Below, in pieces: positions 1 through 6,143 of a DNA stretch of 16,427 nt. The position numbers were made by a program, and so were the translations under genes. This DNA is from Verrucomicrobiota bacterium (GTDB taxonomy: Bacteria > Verrucomicrobiota > Kiritimatiellia > UBA8416 > JAIOPI01): contig JAQCIA010000008.1 in NCBI GenBank assembly GCA_027620105.1, forward strand, positions 1-16,427, read 5' to 3'. The notes under the pieces are model-generated. The model ran no database searches. It was not told the origin of the DNA and saw only the letters and a list, made by a program, of their open reading frames with translations. Every line of letters begins with the position of its first letter. Position 1 is the first letter of the stretch.

Positions 1-712
1 CGGTGCAGCCTTCCACGTAGGACACGCTGGCGCCCGCTTCGGCCACAATCAGCGTGCGTTCGAATTGCCCCGTTCCTGCGGCATTGATCCGAAAATAGGT
101 CGATAAATCCATCGGGCACTTGACGCCCTTGGGAATGAACACGAAGGAACCATCGGTAAAAACGGCGGAATTGAGCGCGGCATAGTAATTGTCGTTTGCC
201 GGCACCACACTGCCCATGTATTGCTGCACCAGCTCTGGATATTCGCGGGCGGCTTCGGAGAATGAACAGAAAATGATGCCCTGCTTGGCCAGCACATCCT
301 TGTGCGTCGTGCCGACGGAAACGCTGTCAAAGACCGCATCCACCGCCACCCCCGCCAGACGCTTCTGCTCGGACAGCGGAATGCCAAGGCGCTCAAACGT
401 CGCCACCACTTCGGGGTCCACCTCGGCCATGCTCCCGAGTTTCGGGACGCGCGCTTTGGGAGCCGAGAAATAGCGAATGGCCTGGTAGTCGATCGGTGGA
501 AACGAAACATGCGCCCAGCGCGGTTCCTGCTGCTCCAGCCACCAGCGATAGGCCTTAAGCCGAAAATCGAGAAGGAACGCCGGTTCCTGCTTTTTCGCGG
601 AAATGACGCGGATGACCTCTTCACTCAGGCCCTCCGGAATTGTGTCTTCCTCGACGGCCGTCACGAAACCGTACTTGTAGCCCTCCGCAACGTTGGTCAT
701 GACTTCCGGCAT
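1..712 (-). CDS. sufB: Fe-S cluster assembly protein SufB (N-terminal part, cut by window edge)
   Basis: SufB is the scaffold subunit of the cytosolic SufBCD complex, on which Fe-S clusters are built from sulfur supplied by SufS. About 237 residues are visible and the frame is still open at base 1. The translation shows typical SufB blocks in order: MPEVMTNVAEGYKYGF at the start, WRW-like LKAYRWWLEQQEPRWAHV, GTTHKDVLAKQGIIFCSFSEA, VPANDNYYAALNSAVFTDGS, FVFIPKGVKCPMDLSTYFRIN and the VSYVEGCT motif. I chose the ATG at 712 because an AGGAG lies 7 nt upstream; an in-frame ATG at 745 would add 11 residues but has a poorly placed Shine-Dalgarno. It lies downstream of the Rrf2 regulator on the same strand, separated by about 120 bp that holds a perfect palindrome. 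The remaining suf genes would lie outside the window. Confidence 0.95.
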   Translation of the reverse strand, partial: MPEVMTNVAEGYKYGFVTAVEEDTIPEGLSEEVIRVISAKKQEPAFLLDFRLKAYRWWLEQQEPRWAHVSFPPIDYQAIRYFSAPKARVPKLGSMAEVDPEVVATFERLGIPLSEQKRLAGVAVDAVFDSVSVGTTHKDVLAKQGIIFCSFSEAAREYPELVQQYMGSVVPANDNYYAALNSAVFTDGSFVFIPKGVKCPMDLSTYFRINAAGTGQFERTLIVAEAGASVSYVEGCT

Positions 713-775
713 GTCGGTCTCCTGCTCACTTCTAGATGGCTTCATCCTACGAGGCCCCATGCGGGCTCGCAAGGT

Positions 776-791
776 TAAAATAGGTATTTTA
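776..791. promoter_or_regulatory. Perfect palindrome, candidate Rrf2-family operator upstream of sufB
   Basis: TAAAATAGGTATTTTA is a perfect inverted repeat: two 7-bp arms around a GG centre. It lies in an AT-rich patch (about 775-804) that contrasts with the GC-rich surroundings, between the regulator and sufB. A second short palindrome, ATACGTAT, is at 793-800. The position upstream of sufB and next to an Rrf2 regulator suggests an operator, possibly with a second promoter for sufB. That role is inferred; no known consensus was matched. Confidence 0.45.
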
Positions 792-833
792 GATACGTAT
801 ATCGTGGGCGCGCGGGCCGCGCCCTGCGGCACC

Positions 834-1259
834 TCAATTGCGCTGCTGACGCGAGTGAACTGCAAGCAGTTCGAGCACTGACGTGCCGCGATACACGTCC
901 TTGAGTTTGCGATCCAGTACCAGCATGGAATCCGTCACATTACAGCAATGCTCCAGCGGACAGGGTTTGCCCTCCCGCAGGCAGGCCACGGCCCCGACCG
1001 ACCCCATGATGGCTTCAATCAGGTCATACAGCGTCACAACCGACAGATCACGGATGATCTGGTACCCGCCGTTGACGCCCTTCACTGCCCGCAAAATCTT
1101 CGCGCGGGCTAAGCGCTGCATGGTCTTGGACATGACATCGAAGGGCACTTCGTGCGCCTCACAGAGCCTGCGCACGGCGAACAGCTGTCCCGGATTGGCC
1201 CGGTGCATGTCCGACAACGCCATCAGCGCATATTCGACCTGGCGCGGTAAGGCCGCCAT
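834..1259 (-). CDS. Rrf2/IscR-type transcriptional regulator of Fe-S assembly
   Basis: A 141-residue winged-helix regulator of the Rrf2 family, which includes IscR, SufR, NsrR and RirA. The N-terminal part (about 1-75) has the family pattern: YALMALSDMHR, then VRRLCEAHEVPFDVMSKTMQRL for the helix-turn-helix and GVNGGYQI for the wing. Cysteines 93, 100, 105 and 106 in the CLREGKPCPLEHCC stretch match the three-cysteine Fe-S ligand region of IscR in place and spacing. It therefore probably senses Fe-S status with a bound cluster. A GAGGG 7 nt before the ATG supports the start. It is transcribed towards sufB and is divergent from the A-type carrier gene, so it may control both and itself. Which Rrf2 subgroup it belongs to cannot be decided from the sequence alone. 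Confidence 0.9.
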   Translation of the reverse strand: MAALPRQVEYALMALSDMHRANPGQLFAVRRLCEAHEVPFDVMSKTMQRLARAKILRAVKGVNGGYQIIRDLSVVTLYDLIEAIMGSVGAVACLREGKPCPLEHCCNVTDSMLVLDRKLKDVYRGTSVLELLAVHSRQQRN

Positions 1260-1283
1260 GATGATTCCCTCAAATGCGGATAA

Positions 1284-1291
1284 AAAATACC
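1284..1291. promoter_or_regulatory. Half-site of the candidate Rrf2 operator upstream of the regulator gene
   Basis: AAAATACC, in the AT-rich patch 1281-1291 just upstream of the regulator start, is identical to half plus the centre of the sufB palindrome read on the other strand. If the palindrome is a real operator, this could allow autoregulation. An 8-bp match in AT-rich sequence is weak evidence. The rest of the 1260-1484 intergenic region holds a run of nine C (1311-1319) and no small gene that I can see. Confidence 0.25.
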
Positions 1292-1454
1292 AACATCACG
1301 AGTCTAGGCGCCCCCCCCCTCAGCGGCAAGAGAAATGGGGCGTGCTCCTGGTGACCAGCCACGTGACCCCGCGCCCCTGCGCAACGACTGATCACGGCCA
1401 CCGGTCACGGGGAGATTTCCCAGCGCCACAACATCAAATTAAGGCTTGTATCCC

Positions 1455-1478
1455 CCTATATCCCTGTAGGATTATAGT
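1455..1478 (+). promoter_or_regulatory. Candidate promoter/operator of the A-type carrier gene
   Basis: An inverted repeat CCTA-N8-TAGG (1455-1470) is followed at once by TATAGT (1473-1478), a fair -10 box. The TAGGATTAT arm resembles TAGGTATTTTA of the sufB palindrome. If TATAGT is the -10 element, transcription would begin at or very near the ATG at 1485, giving an almost leaderless mRNA. No good -35 box stands at 17 bp spacing, which would fit an activated promoter. All of this is inference from short matches. Confidence 0.3.
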
Positions 1479-1484
1479 CGCACT

Positions 1485-1913
1485 ATGAACACAGCCACAG
1501 CACCAGCCGTTTTGAATATTAAGGTTACCGATGTCGCGAACGTCAAGTTGGTCGAACTGGGCCTTGACCGCGAGAAGTTCCTGCGCATCGGCGTGATCCC
1601 CGGGGGCTGCTCGGGCATGACCTATGACGCCGTGATCGACGACATCATGGAAACAGGCGACCAAGTTGTTTTCGAGTCCGGTCTCGTGCGCATTGTCACG
1701 GACCAGTTCAGCGCGGCCTATGTCGACGGCCTGTCCATCGACTATTCCGACGACCTCGTGCAGTCCGGCTTCCGCCTCACCAACAGCCGCGCCGTGAAAA
1801 GCTGCGGCTGCGGGGCGAGCTTCAAAACCGAGGAACCGGCCGGCGCAGCGTCCGCCCCCAGCGGTGGTGGATGCGGCAGTGGCGGTTGTGGCAGCGGGGG
1901 TTGCGGTTCTTGA
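1485..1913 (+). CDS. A-type Fe-S cluster carrier (IscA/SufA/ErpA family) with Gly-Cys tail
   Basis: A-type carriers receive Fe-S clusters and pass them to apo-proteins such as LipA. The 142-residue protein has the family core: LRIGVIPGGCSGMTYD with Cys42, and SCGCGASF near the end of the core with Cys107 and Cys109. These are the three invariant ligands. Family members are usually about 105-125 residues and end soon after CGCG-SF. Here a further 30 residues follow, rich in Ala, Ser and Gly, ending in three GSGGC-like units with Cys130, Cys135 and Cys140. The ATG is supported by the family N-terminus; the only Shine-Dalgarno-like string (AGGA) is about 13 nt upstream. It diverges from the Rrf2 regulator and lies upstream of lipA, whose enzyme consumes clusters. 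I cannot tell IscA, SufA and ErpA apart here. Confidence 0.93.
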   Translation: MNTATAPAVLNIKVTDVANVKLVELGLDREKFLRIGVIPGGCSGMTYDAVIDDIMETGDQVVFESGLVRIVTDQFSAAYVDGLSIDYSDDLVQSGFRLTNSRAVKSCGCGASFKTEEPAGAASAPSGGGCGSGGCGSGGCGS

Positions 1914-2122
1914 AAGCCCCCGTCTCGATCAAGGGCGGCGAGTCCGTTTACTGCATCAACGAAGGCCAGCTGCGCGACGCGATCCGTCTCGCGAACGAAG
2001 ACCCGCAGTCTTCCCCCCGCATTCAGAAAGCGCTGGGGGACTTAGAAACCTCGCTCACGCGGAACGAGCGCGCCGCCTTGGCCTTCACGATGATCGAACG
2101 CCTGCGCACCAGCAAAGCCTGA
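1910..2122 (+). CDS. Small protein of unknown function downstream of the Fe-S carrier
   Basis: I do not recognise this protein. From a TTG at 1910, whose TTGA overlaps the carrier's stop codon, it has 70 residues. An ATG at 1871 in the same frame is an alternative but would overlap the carrier's Gly-Cys tail and encode an unlikely MRQWRLWQRG start. A G-rich string about 10 nt before the TTG could act as ribosome binding site. The product is soluble and charged, with one cysteine (SVYCINEGQL) and a predicted helical second half (SSPRIQKALGDLETSLTRNE then FTMIERLRTS). The tight overlap suggests translational coupling with the carrier, so a role in Fe-S metabolism is possible but is a guess. Confidence 0.55.
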   Translation: MKAPVSIKGGESVYCINEGQLRDAIRLANEDPQSSPRIQKALGDLETSLTRNERAALAFTMIERLRTSKA

Positions 2123-2611
2123 ACCAGACCGCGCGGGTGTTCGGATTGGTCGCCGTCCCCTTTTCGCGAATATATGGATTCGGCTGCCTGCCTGGCCGCT
2201 CCCGCAAGGGATGCCGCCAAATTCTTCAGCGGCGGGCCAATCATTAATTGAATCTTGCCCGCGACCCAGGGCGCACCTTTTCAGGACGGTCTCGCAACAC
2301 GCTACCCCGTCGTAACGCGTCAGCTCACGCGCGCAGAATTACCCCTTGGGGACAGGCCTTGAGGCGCTTGCATTGGTATACATGCCCGGCATCCGGCCGG
2401 TCTGCGCGACCAGATCTGGGTTAATAATCAGTTCCAGGGCAATGGGATCGATCACGGCATTGTGCTGAATACCAATGCGCTCCCTGCGCTACGGGACAAC
2501 GTCATTGCGGGATTCAAGAGCAGCCACAGCGGAAATCAGGGCGGACAAAACGGGATCGTCTACCCTGCACGCGCGCTTGCCGCGCCTCCCGCGATTCCGT
2601 ACGATTCATGG
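2123..2611. other. Intergenic stretch before lipA, with an open non-homologous extension
   Basis: No recognisable gene, RNA or repeat is seen in the first 240 bases. A weak hairpin (GCCGC-N11-GCGGC, near 2214-2234) without a T-run might be a poor terminator. From the TGA at 2360-2362 the lipA frame is open without stop down to the LipA start. It would encode about 84 residues that look protein-like (DQIWVNNQFQGNGIDHGIVL, then SSHSGNQGGQNG) but do not resemble LipA. It may be untranslated leader, a gene remnant or a real N-terminal extension starting at GTG 2462. Confidence 0.4.
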
Positions 2612-3535
2612 ATGGATCAAATCGTCCAAATTGGCCGCAAACGCCCGCCCTTGCCGCCTTGGTTCCGCGTGCGCCTGCCCTCCGGTGACCGCTTGAAAAC
2701 CTTTCAAGGGACAGACGCTGCCGTGCACGACAACCAATTGCACACAGTTTGCGAAGAGGCCCACTGCCCGAACATCCACGATTGCTGGAGTCGCGGCACG
2801 GCCACCTTCATGATTGCCGGCCAGACCTGCACCCGCAACTGCCGCTTCTGCTCCGTGCATCATCGCCGTGCCGCGCCGCCGCTCGACACCGATGAACCGC
2901 AAGGCCTGGCCCTGGCCATCGCGCGGATGAAACTTACCTACGCCGTCATCACCGTGGTCAATCGCGATGATCTGCCTGACGGCGGCGCCAGCCATTATCG
3001 TGCCTGCCTGGACGCCGTGCACGCACACCTACCGGCGGTGGGCCTGGAATTGCTCTGCAGCGACCTCGACGGGAACGAAACGGCCCTGGCCGCACTACTG
3101 GACGGTGCGCCACTGCGCGTGTTTGCCCACAACGTGGAAACCGTCGCCCGCCTGCAATCCAGTGTGCGTGATCGCAAAGCGTCCTTCGCGCAAAGCCTGC
3201 GCATCCTCGAAGTCGCCAAATCCCTGCGGCCGGATGTCATGACCAAATCGAGCATCATGGTGGGCATGGGTGAAACCTTGCACGACATGACCGAAGCCCT
3301 GCGCGCGCTGCGCGGCGTTGGTGTGGACCTCCTGACGCTGGGTCAATACCTCGCGCCCACCCCAAAGCACTACCCGATCATGTCGTATCCCACTCCCGAC
3401 CAGTTCGACGCCTGGAAACAGGAGGCCCTGACCCTGGGATTCGCAGGCGTCGCCTCCGGCCCCCTCGTGCGCTCATCGTTCCGGGCCGGTCAGCTCTGGC
3501 AGGACGCGCAGAATGCCCGCGCCGCTACGCCCTGA
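2612..3535 (+). CDS. lipA: Lipoyl synthase (radical SAM)
   Basis: LipA inserts two sulfur atoms into octanoyl-lipoyl domains of 2-oxoacid dehydrogenases and GcvH, sacrificing its auxiliary Fe-S cluster. From the ATG at 2612 it has 307 residues, the usual size. The auxiliary-cluster motif CEEAHCPNIHDC (Cys47, 52, 58) and the radical-SAM motif CTRNCRFC (Cys73, 77, 80) show exactly the known LipA spacing (5, 6, 15, 4, 3). The C-terminal GPLVRSSFRAG contains the conserved RSS ligand serine. Family homology begins at MDQIVQIGRKRPPLPPWF, so I chose 2612, although no Shine-Dalgarno is visible; GTG 2462 would add 50 unrelated residues. No lipB is seen. The gene's 3' end overlaps the convergent reductase gene by 11 bp. 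Confidence 0.96.
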   Translation: MDQIVQIGRKRPPLPPWFRVRLPSGDRLKTFQGTDAAVHDNQLHTVCEEAHCPNIHDCWSRGTATFMIAGQTCTRNCRFCSVHHRRAAPPLDTDEPQGLALAIARMKLTYAVITVVNRDDLPDGGASHYRACLDAVHAHLPAVGLELLCSDLDGNETALAALLDGAPLRVFAHNVETVARLQSSVRDRKASFAQSLRILEVAKSLRPDVMTKSSIMVGMGETLHDMTEALRALRGVGVDLLTLGQYLAPTPKHYPIMSYPTPDQFDAWKQEALTLGFAGVASGPLVRSSFRAGQLWQDAQNARAATP

Positions 3536-4226
3536 AGAAGACTTCCGTGTGCACACGTGCGTGATCCACGCCGTGCGCATCCAACCAGTAGGCCACTTCG
3601 TCCACCATCGCGTCGATTCCGCACAGAAAAAACTGCGTGTCTGCCGTGATCGGTAGATCAGCGAGCAGATCCGTCACCCGCCCGTGGTGTGCACGCGCCG
3701 CGGCTTCCCGCGAAACAGCCAACCGCAGCGCGGTGCGGCGCCGCAACACGTCCAACGCCACGGCATCCTCCATCCGTCGCACGCCATACAGACAAACGGG
3801 CACCGCCACGCCCTCTCCTCCCCGGGGAGAGGGCCGGGGTGAGGGGCAGGATATGGCCTCATGCCCGCGCGCCCAACTGAGAAACGGCGCAATGCCAACC
3901 CCCGTCGCCACAAACACGATCGGCGCGCCGCTTGGTCCTTCCCGCCCTGGTCGAAAATCGCCAAAGGGCGTACTGATCCGCACGCCATCGCCGGGCGCGC
4001 GCGCCGTCAGCCACCGCGAGACGACCCCATCCGGCATGCGCCGGATCAGAAATCGCAGGACCTCGTCATCGGGAGCCGAAGCAATGCTGTAGGGGCGGGA
4101 CTCGGCGCCGCCGTCGAAGAGCACCGCGCACTCGCCAGGTACAAAACGATAACCCCGCCGTTCGAGCGCAACCTCGAAAATGTCGGGGGCCAACTCGGTC
4201 ACGCCCTGGACAGGAAGCAGAAACAT
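3525..4226 (-). CDS. FAD/NAD(P)H-binding oxidoreductase of the ferredoxin-NADP reductase superfamily
   Basis: A 233-residue flavoprotein reductase. The FAD-binding barrel carries SRPYSIASAP (RxYS motif, about residues 43-52), followed by STPFGDF. The nucleotide-binding domain has ATGVGIAPFLSWAR (GTGIAP-type motif), CLYGVRR and the C-terminal FFLCGIDAMVDEV with a final aromatic region EVFFRA. There is no cysteine cluster for an added 2Fe-2S domain, so it would pass electrons between NAD(P)H and an unknown partner such as ferredoxin, flavodoxin or another protein. Between the nucleotide motif and CLYGVRR sits CPSPRPSPRGGEG, encoded by a dispersed palindromic repeat at 3811-3847; relatives have only a few residues there. 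The gene follows the lipoprotein by 15 bp, with GGTGG before the ATG, and is the last of a three-gene operon. The precise electron partner is unknown. Confidence 0.82.
   Translation of the reverse strand: MFLLPVQGVTELAPDIFEVALERRGYRFVPGECAVLFDGGAESRPYSIASAPDDEVLRFLIRRMPDGVVSRWLTARAPGDGVRISTPFGDFRPGREGPSGAPIVFVATGVGIAPFLSWARGHEAISCPSPRPSPRGGEGVAVPVCLYGVRRMEDAVALDVLRRRTALRLAVSREAAARAHHGRVTDLLADLPITADTQFFLCGIDAMVDEVAYWLDAHGVDHARVHTEVFFRA
3811..3847. repeat. Dispersed palindromic GC-rich repeat inserted inside the reductase gene
   Basis: The segment starts CCCTCTCCTCCCCGGGGAGA and continues GGGCCGGGGTGAGGGG. Its first part forms a stem of CCCTCTCC pairing with GGAGAGGG around a CCCCGGGG core. 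I recognise this as the widespread 'CCCTCACCCCGGCCCTCTCC'-type repeat found many times in a number of bacterial genomes, mostly between genes. Here it is in frame and encodes PSPRPSPRGGEG on the minus strand. Only one copy is in the window, so its abundance in this genome is unknown. Confidence 0.7.
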
Positions 4227-4241
4227 AACCCACCGGAACGC

Positions 4242-4760
4242 TCAGAACTGCTTCATCAACTCGCTGACGCTGGCCGCAACGCGCGGGTCGGCGGTGAAGG
4301 CGGCCTTCTTGCGCCCATTGATACTGGCCAAAACCATGATCCCCTTACTGACCTCCCCCTTCTTTTTGAGGCTGGACAACATGTCCTCCTCAAAAAATCC
4401 GGTGTCGACGAGGTGCTGGAAACAGGCTTTGACATACTCCTTGTTCACATGCACGGAATCCGTCTCGATTTCGTCCCAGCGATCGCTTTCGCGGGTCTCC
4501 CAGAAATCGTTGGCCACACGCGGGCTGCGCCCTTCCCAGCAGGTCAAATAGCCGGAGCCCAGCAACTCCACTTTCAGTGCCGCGTGGGGTGTCGCGTTGG
4601 ATTCCGGATTGTTCGTGACGCTGGCCCCGCAGAGAAACTGCACGTAGTCCAGCGTGCTGACTTCGACGCGCCAGTGCGCGGGCTTATAAAGGGGGCTCTG
4701 GCACGCGCCCGCCAACAGGGCAACAACGAGCACCGCCAGACCAAGAAAAGCGCGCTTCAT
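4242..4760 (-). CDS. Putative lipoprotein of unknown function
   Basis: The 172-residue product begins with MKRAFLGLAVLVVALLAGACQSP: a basic start, a hydrophobic core and a cysteine at residue 20. The box AGAC lacks the preferred Leu/Val/Ile at -3, so lipid attachment is likely but not certain. The mature part is mixed charged and hydrophobic, with KVELLGSGYLTCWEGRSPRV, a long KACFQHLVDTGFFEEDM helix and a C-terminal SINGRKKAAFTADPRVAASV segment. I recognise no family. The start codon overlaps the stop of the upstream polyprenyl synthetase gene as ATGA, so the two are probably translationally coupled. Envelope location is inferred from the signal peptide. Confidence 0.8.
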   Translation of the reverse strand: MKRAFLGLAVLVVALLAGACQSPLYKPAHWRVEVSTLDYVQFLCGASVTNNPESNATPHAALKVELLGSGYLTCWEGRSPRVANDFWETRESDRWDEIETDSVHVNKEYVKACFQHLVDTGFFEEDMLSSLKKKGEVSKGIMVLASINGRKKAAFTADPRVAASVSELMKQF

Positions 4761-5890
4761 CGTGCTGCCACCAGTGTCGCGTCGACCACAGCCGTCGGAC
4801 TGTTTGCTGTGGCGTCCGTGGAGACATCCGGCGCCTGCAACAACTGGCTGGCGTAACCAATCAGAAAATCGCGATAGCGGGCCTGCATGCGCGTCCGCTG
4901 AATTTTACGCACCGCACCCGCCAGCAGCCGCTCCATTTCCACGGTCGCATGGCGCGCGGCCCCCGACCGATCAATAATAACCGCCACCTCGGCCAGTTGC
5001 TCATCACTGGCACCGGGCAGCTCAATCACCCGCAGCAGCTTTGCCCGCTCCGCCTCCGTGCAGTGGTGATAGGCATACCAGACGAGCAGCGTCTTCTTGC
5101 CTTCCCGTAAATCGATCAGGGCGGGCTTGCCGTAACGATTGCCCCGGCCATAGAGATCGATCAGATCGTCGCGAATCTGAAAGGCGCGCCCCAATTCCGT
5201 GCCGATGGCGCTGAAGGCCTTGATGTCCGCCTTCCCCGCACCACCCGCAATGGCGCCCATCACAAGTGGCGAGGCAAAGGTGTAGTGCCCGGTCTTCCAG
5301 TCGTAAATCCGATAAATCGTTTCCGGTGTCACTTCGGCGAGCGGCCGCAGTGTGTGCAGCAGCTCGTCCAGTTCGCCGCACCCCGTGAACAGCGCCGTCT
5401 TGGTGAGCACTTCCAGGGCCGCCTGACGACGCACGGGACTCACCTGGATCGACAGGAAGTTGTGGATCGCCATGGCGTAGAGCATGTCGCCAACGATCAG
5501 GGCCAGGTCCTGCCCCTTGAAGCGCAGCCCACGCCGTCCGTTCAGCAGGGCATCCATCGCCGTATGCATGGCCGCACCTCCGCGCCGCAACGACGCGCGG
5601 TCAATCAGGTCGTCATGCACCAGGATAAAATCGTGCAGCAGCTCCAGTGCCGCAGCGGATTTGTACAAGTTCCGCACGGAACGCGCCGCATAACCGCGAT
5701 ACCCGATCACAAACAGGGTTGAGCGCAGGCGCTTGCCTTGCCGCCCCACGTATTGGGAAATGACCCGTGAAAATGCACCGGGAATGGCGGAGAGCGGCGG
5801 GCGATTGAAATCCTCGGCCATCCGTCGCAGTTCGCGATCCACCCCCACCTTGATCTGGTTAAGCATGGCGATGCAGTACCATACCGGCAC
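4757..5890 (-). CDS. Polyprenyl (trans-isoprenyl) diphosphate synthase
   Basis: It condenses isopentenyl diphosphate with an allylic diphosphate to make longer isoprenoid diphosphates for quinone side chains, carotenoids or related lipids. The class I trans-prenyltransferase motifs are all present: GKRLR (residues 52-56), the first aspartate-rich motif HDDLIDRASLRRG (DDxxD at 93-97), DWKTGHYTFASP (about 197-208) and the second motif QIRDDLIDLYG (DDxxD at 241-245). At 377 residues it is longer than the typical 320-350, owing to a C-terminal tail. The start is unclear: GTG 5890 has AGGA 13 nt upstream; ATG 5866 (MLNQIKVGVD) fits the family better but lacks a Shine-Dalgarno. It heads an operon with the lipoprotein and reductase. 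Chain length of the product cannot be told from sequence alone. Confidence 0.9.
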   Translation of the reverse strand: MPVWYCIAMLNQIKVGVDRELRRMAEDFNRPPLSAIPGAFSRVISQYVGRQGKRLRSTLFVIGYRGYAARSVRNLYKSAAALELLHDFILVHDDLIDRASLRRGGAAMHTAMDALLNGRRGLRFKGQDLALIVGDMLYAMAIHNFLSIQVSPVRRQAALEVLTKTALFTGCGELDELLHTLRPLAEVTPETIYRIYDWKTGHYTFASPLVMGAIAGGAGKADIKAFSAIGTELGRAFQIRDDLIDLYGRGNRYGKPALIDLREGKKTLLVWYAYHHCTEAERAKLLRVIELPGASDEQLAEVAVIIDRSGAARHATVEMERLLAGAVRKIQRTRMQARYRDFLIGYASQLLQAPDVSTDATANSPTAVVDATLVAAR

Positions 5891-6143
5891 CGGTTTTGCG
5901 AAATCCTAATTTCCCCGGGCAACCATGTCTCAATATGTCAGCCACCGGACCAGAAACGCCCCCTGCTGCCGGCGAAGCGCCTCATGAAAGTGCACACGAT
6001 GGGAGTAAAGGCCGGGACCAAGATGGACTGTAAAGGCCTAAACGTCGCTGTGCGCACATTGCATCACGCCCCGCCAGTTTTGCTCGAAGTAGGGCCGTAT
6101 TGCCGGGAAATGCTGTCACCCATAACGGACACGCGCCGCCTCG

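Noticed and set aside
49..624. 191-residue minus-strand open frame
   Set aside because: Out-of-frame shadow of sufB, whose true frame gives typical SufB sequence and stays open to the window edge.
1311..1319. Run of nine C between the Rrf2 regulator and the carrier gene as a phase-variable promoter spacer
   Set aside because: It is not placed between recognisable -35 and -10 boxes; a chance homopolymer is as likely.
2214..2234. GCCGC/GCGGC hairpin as a rho-independent terminator
   Set aside because: Short stem, long loop and no T-run downstream.
3861..4856. 331-residue plus-strand open frame
   Set aside because: Lies antisense to the reductase and lipoprotein genes, which have clear motifs, a signal peptide and good gene spacing.
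5891..6143. Possible small gene or RNA between polA and the polyprenyl synthetase gene
   Set aside because: Short plus-strand frames (from 5984 and 6100) have no ribosome binding site or protein-like composition and run into polA; no RNA structure was recognised.
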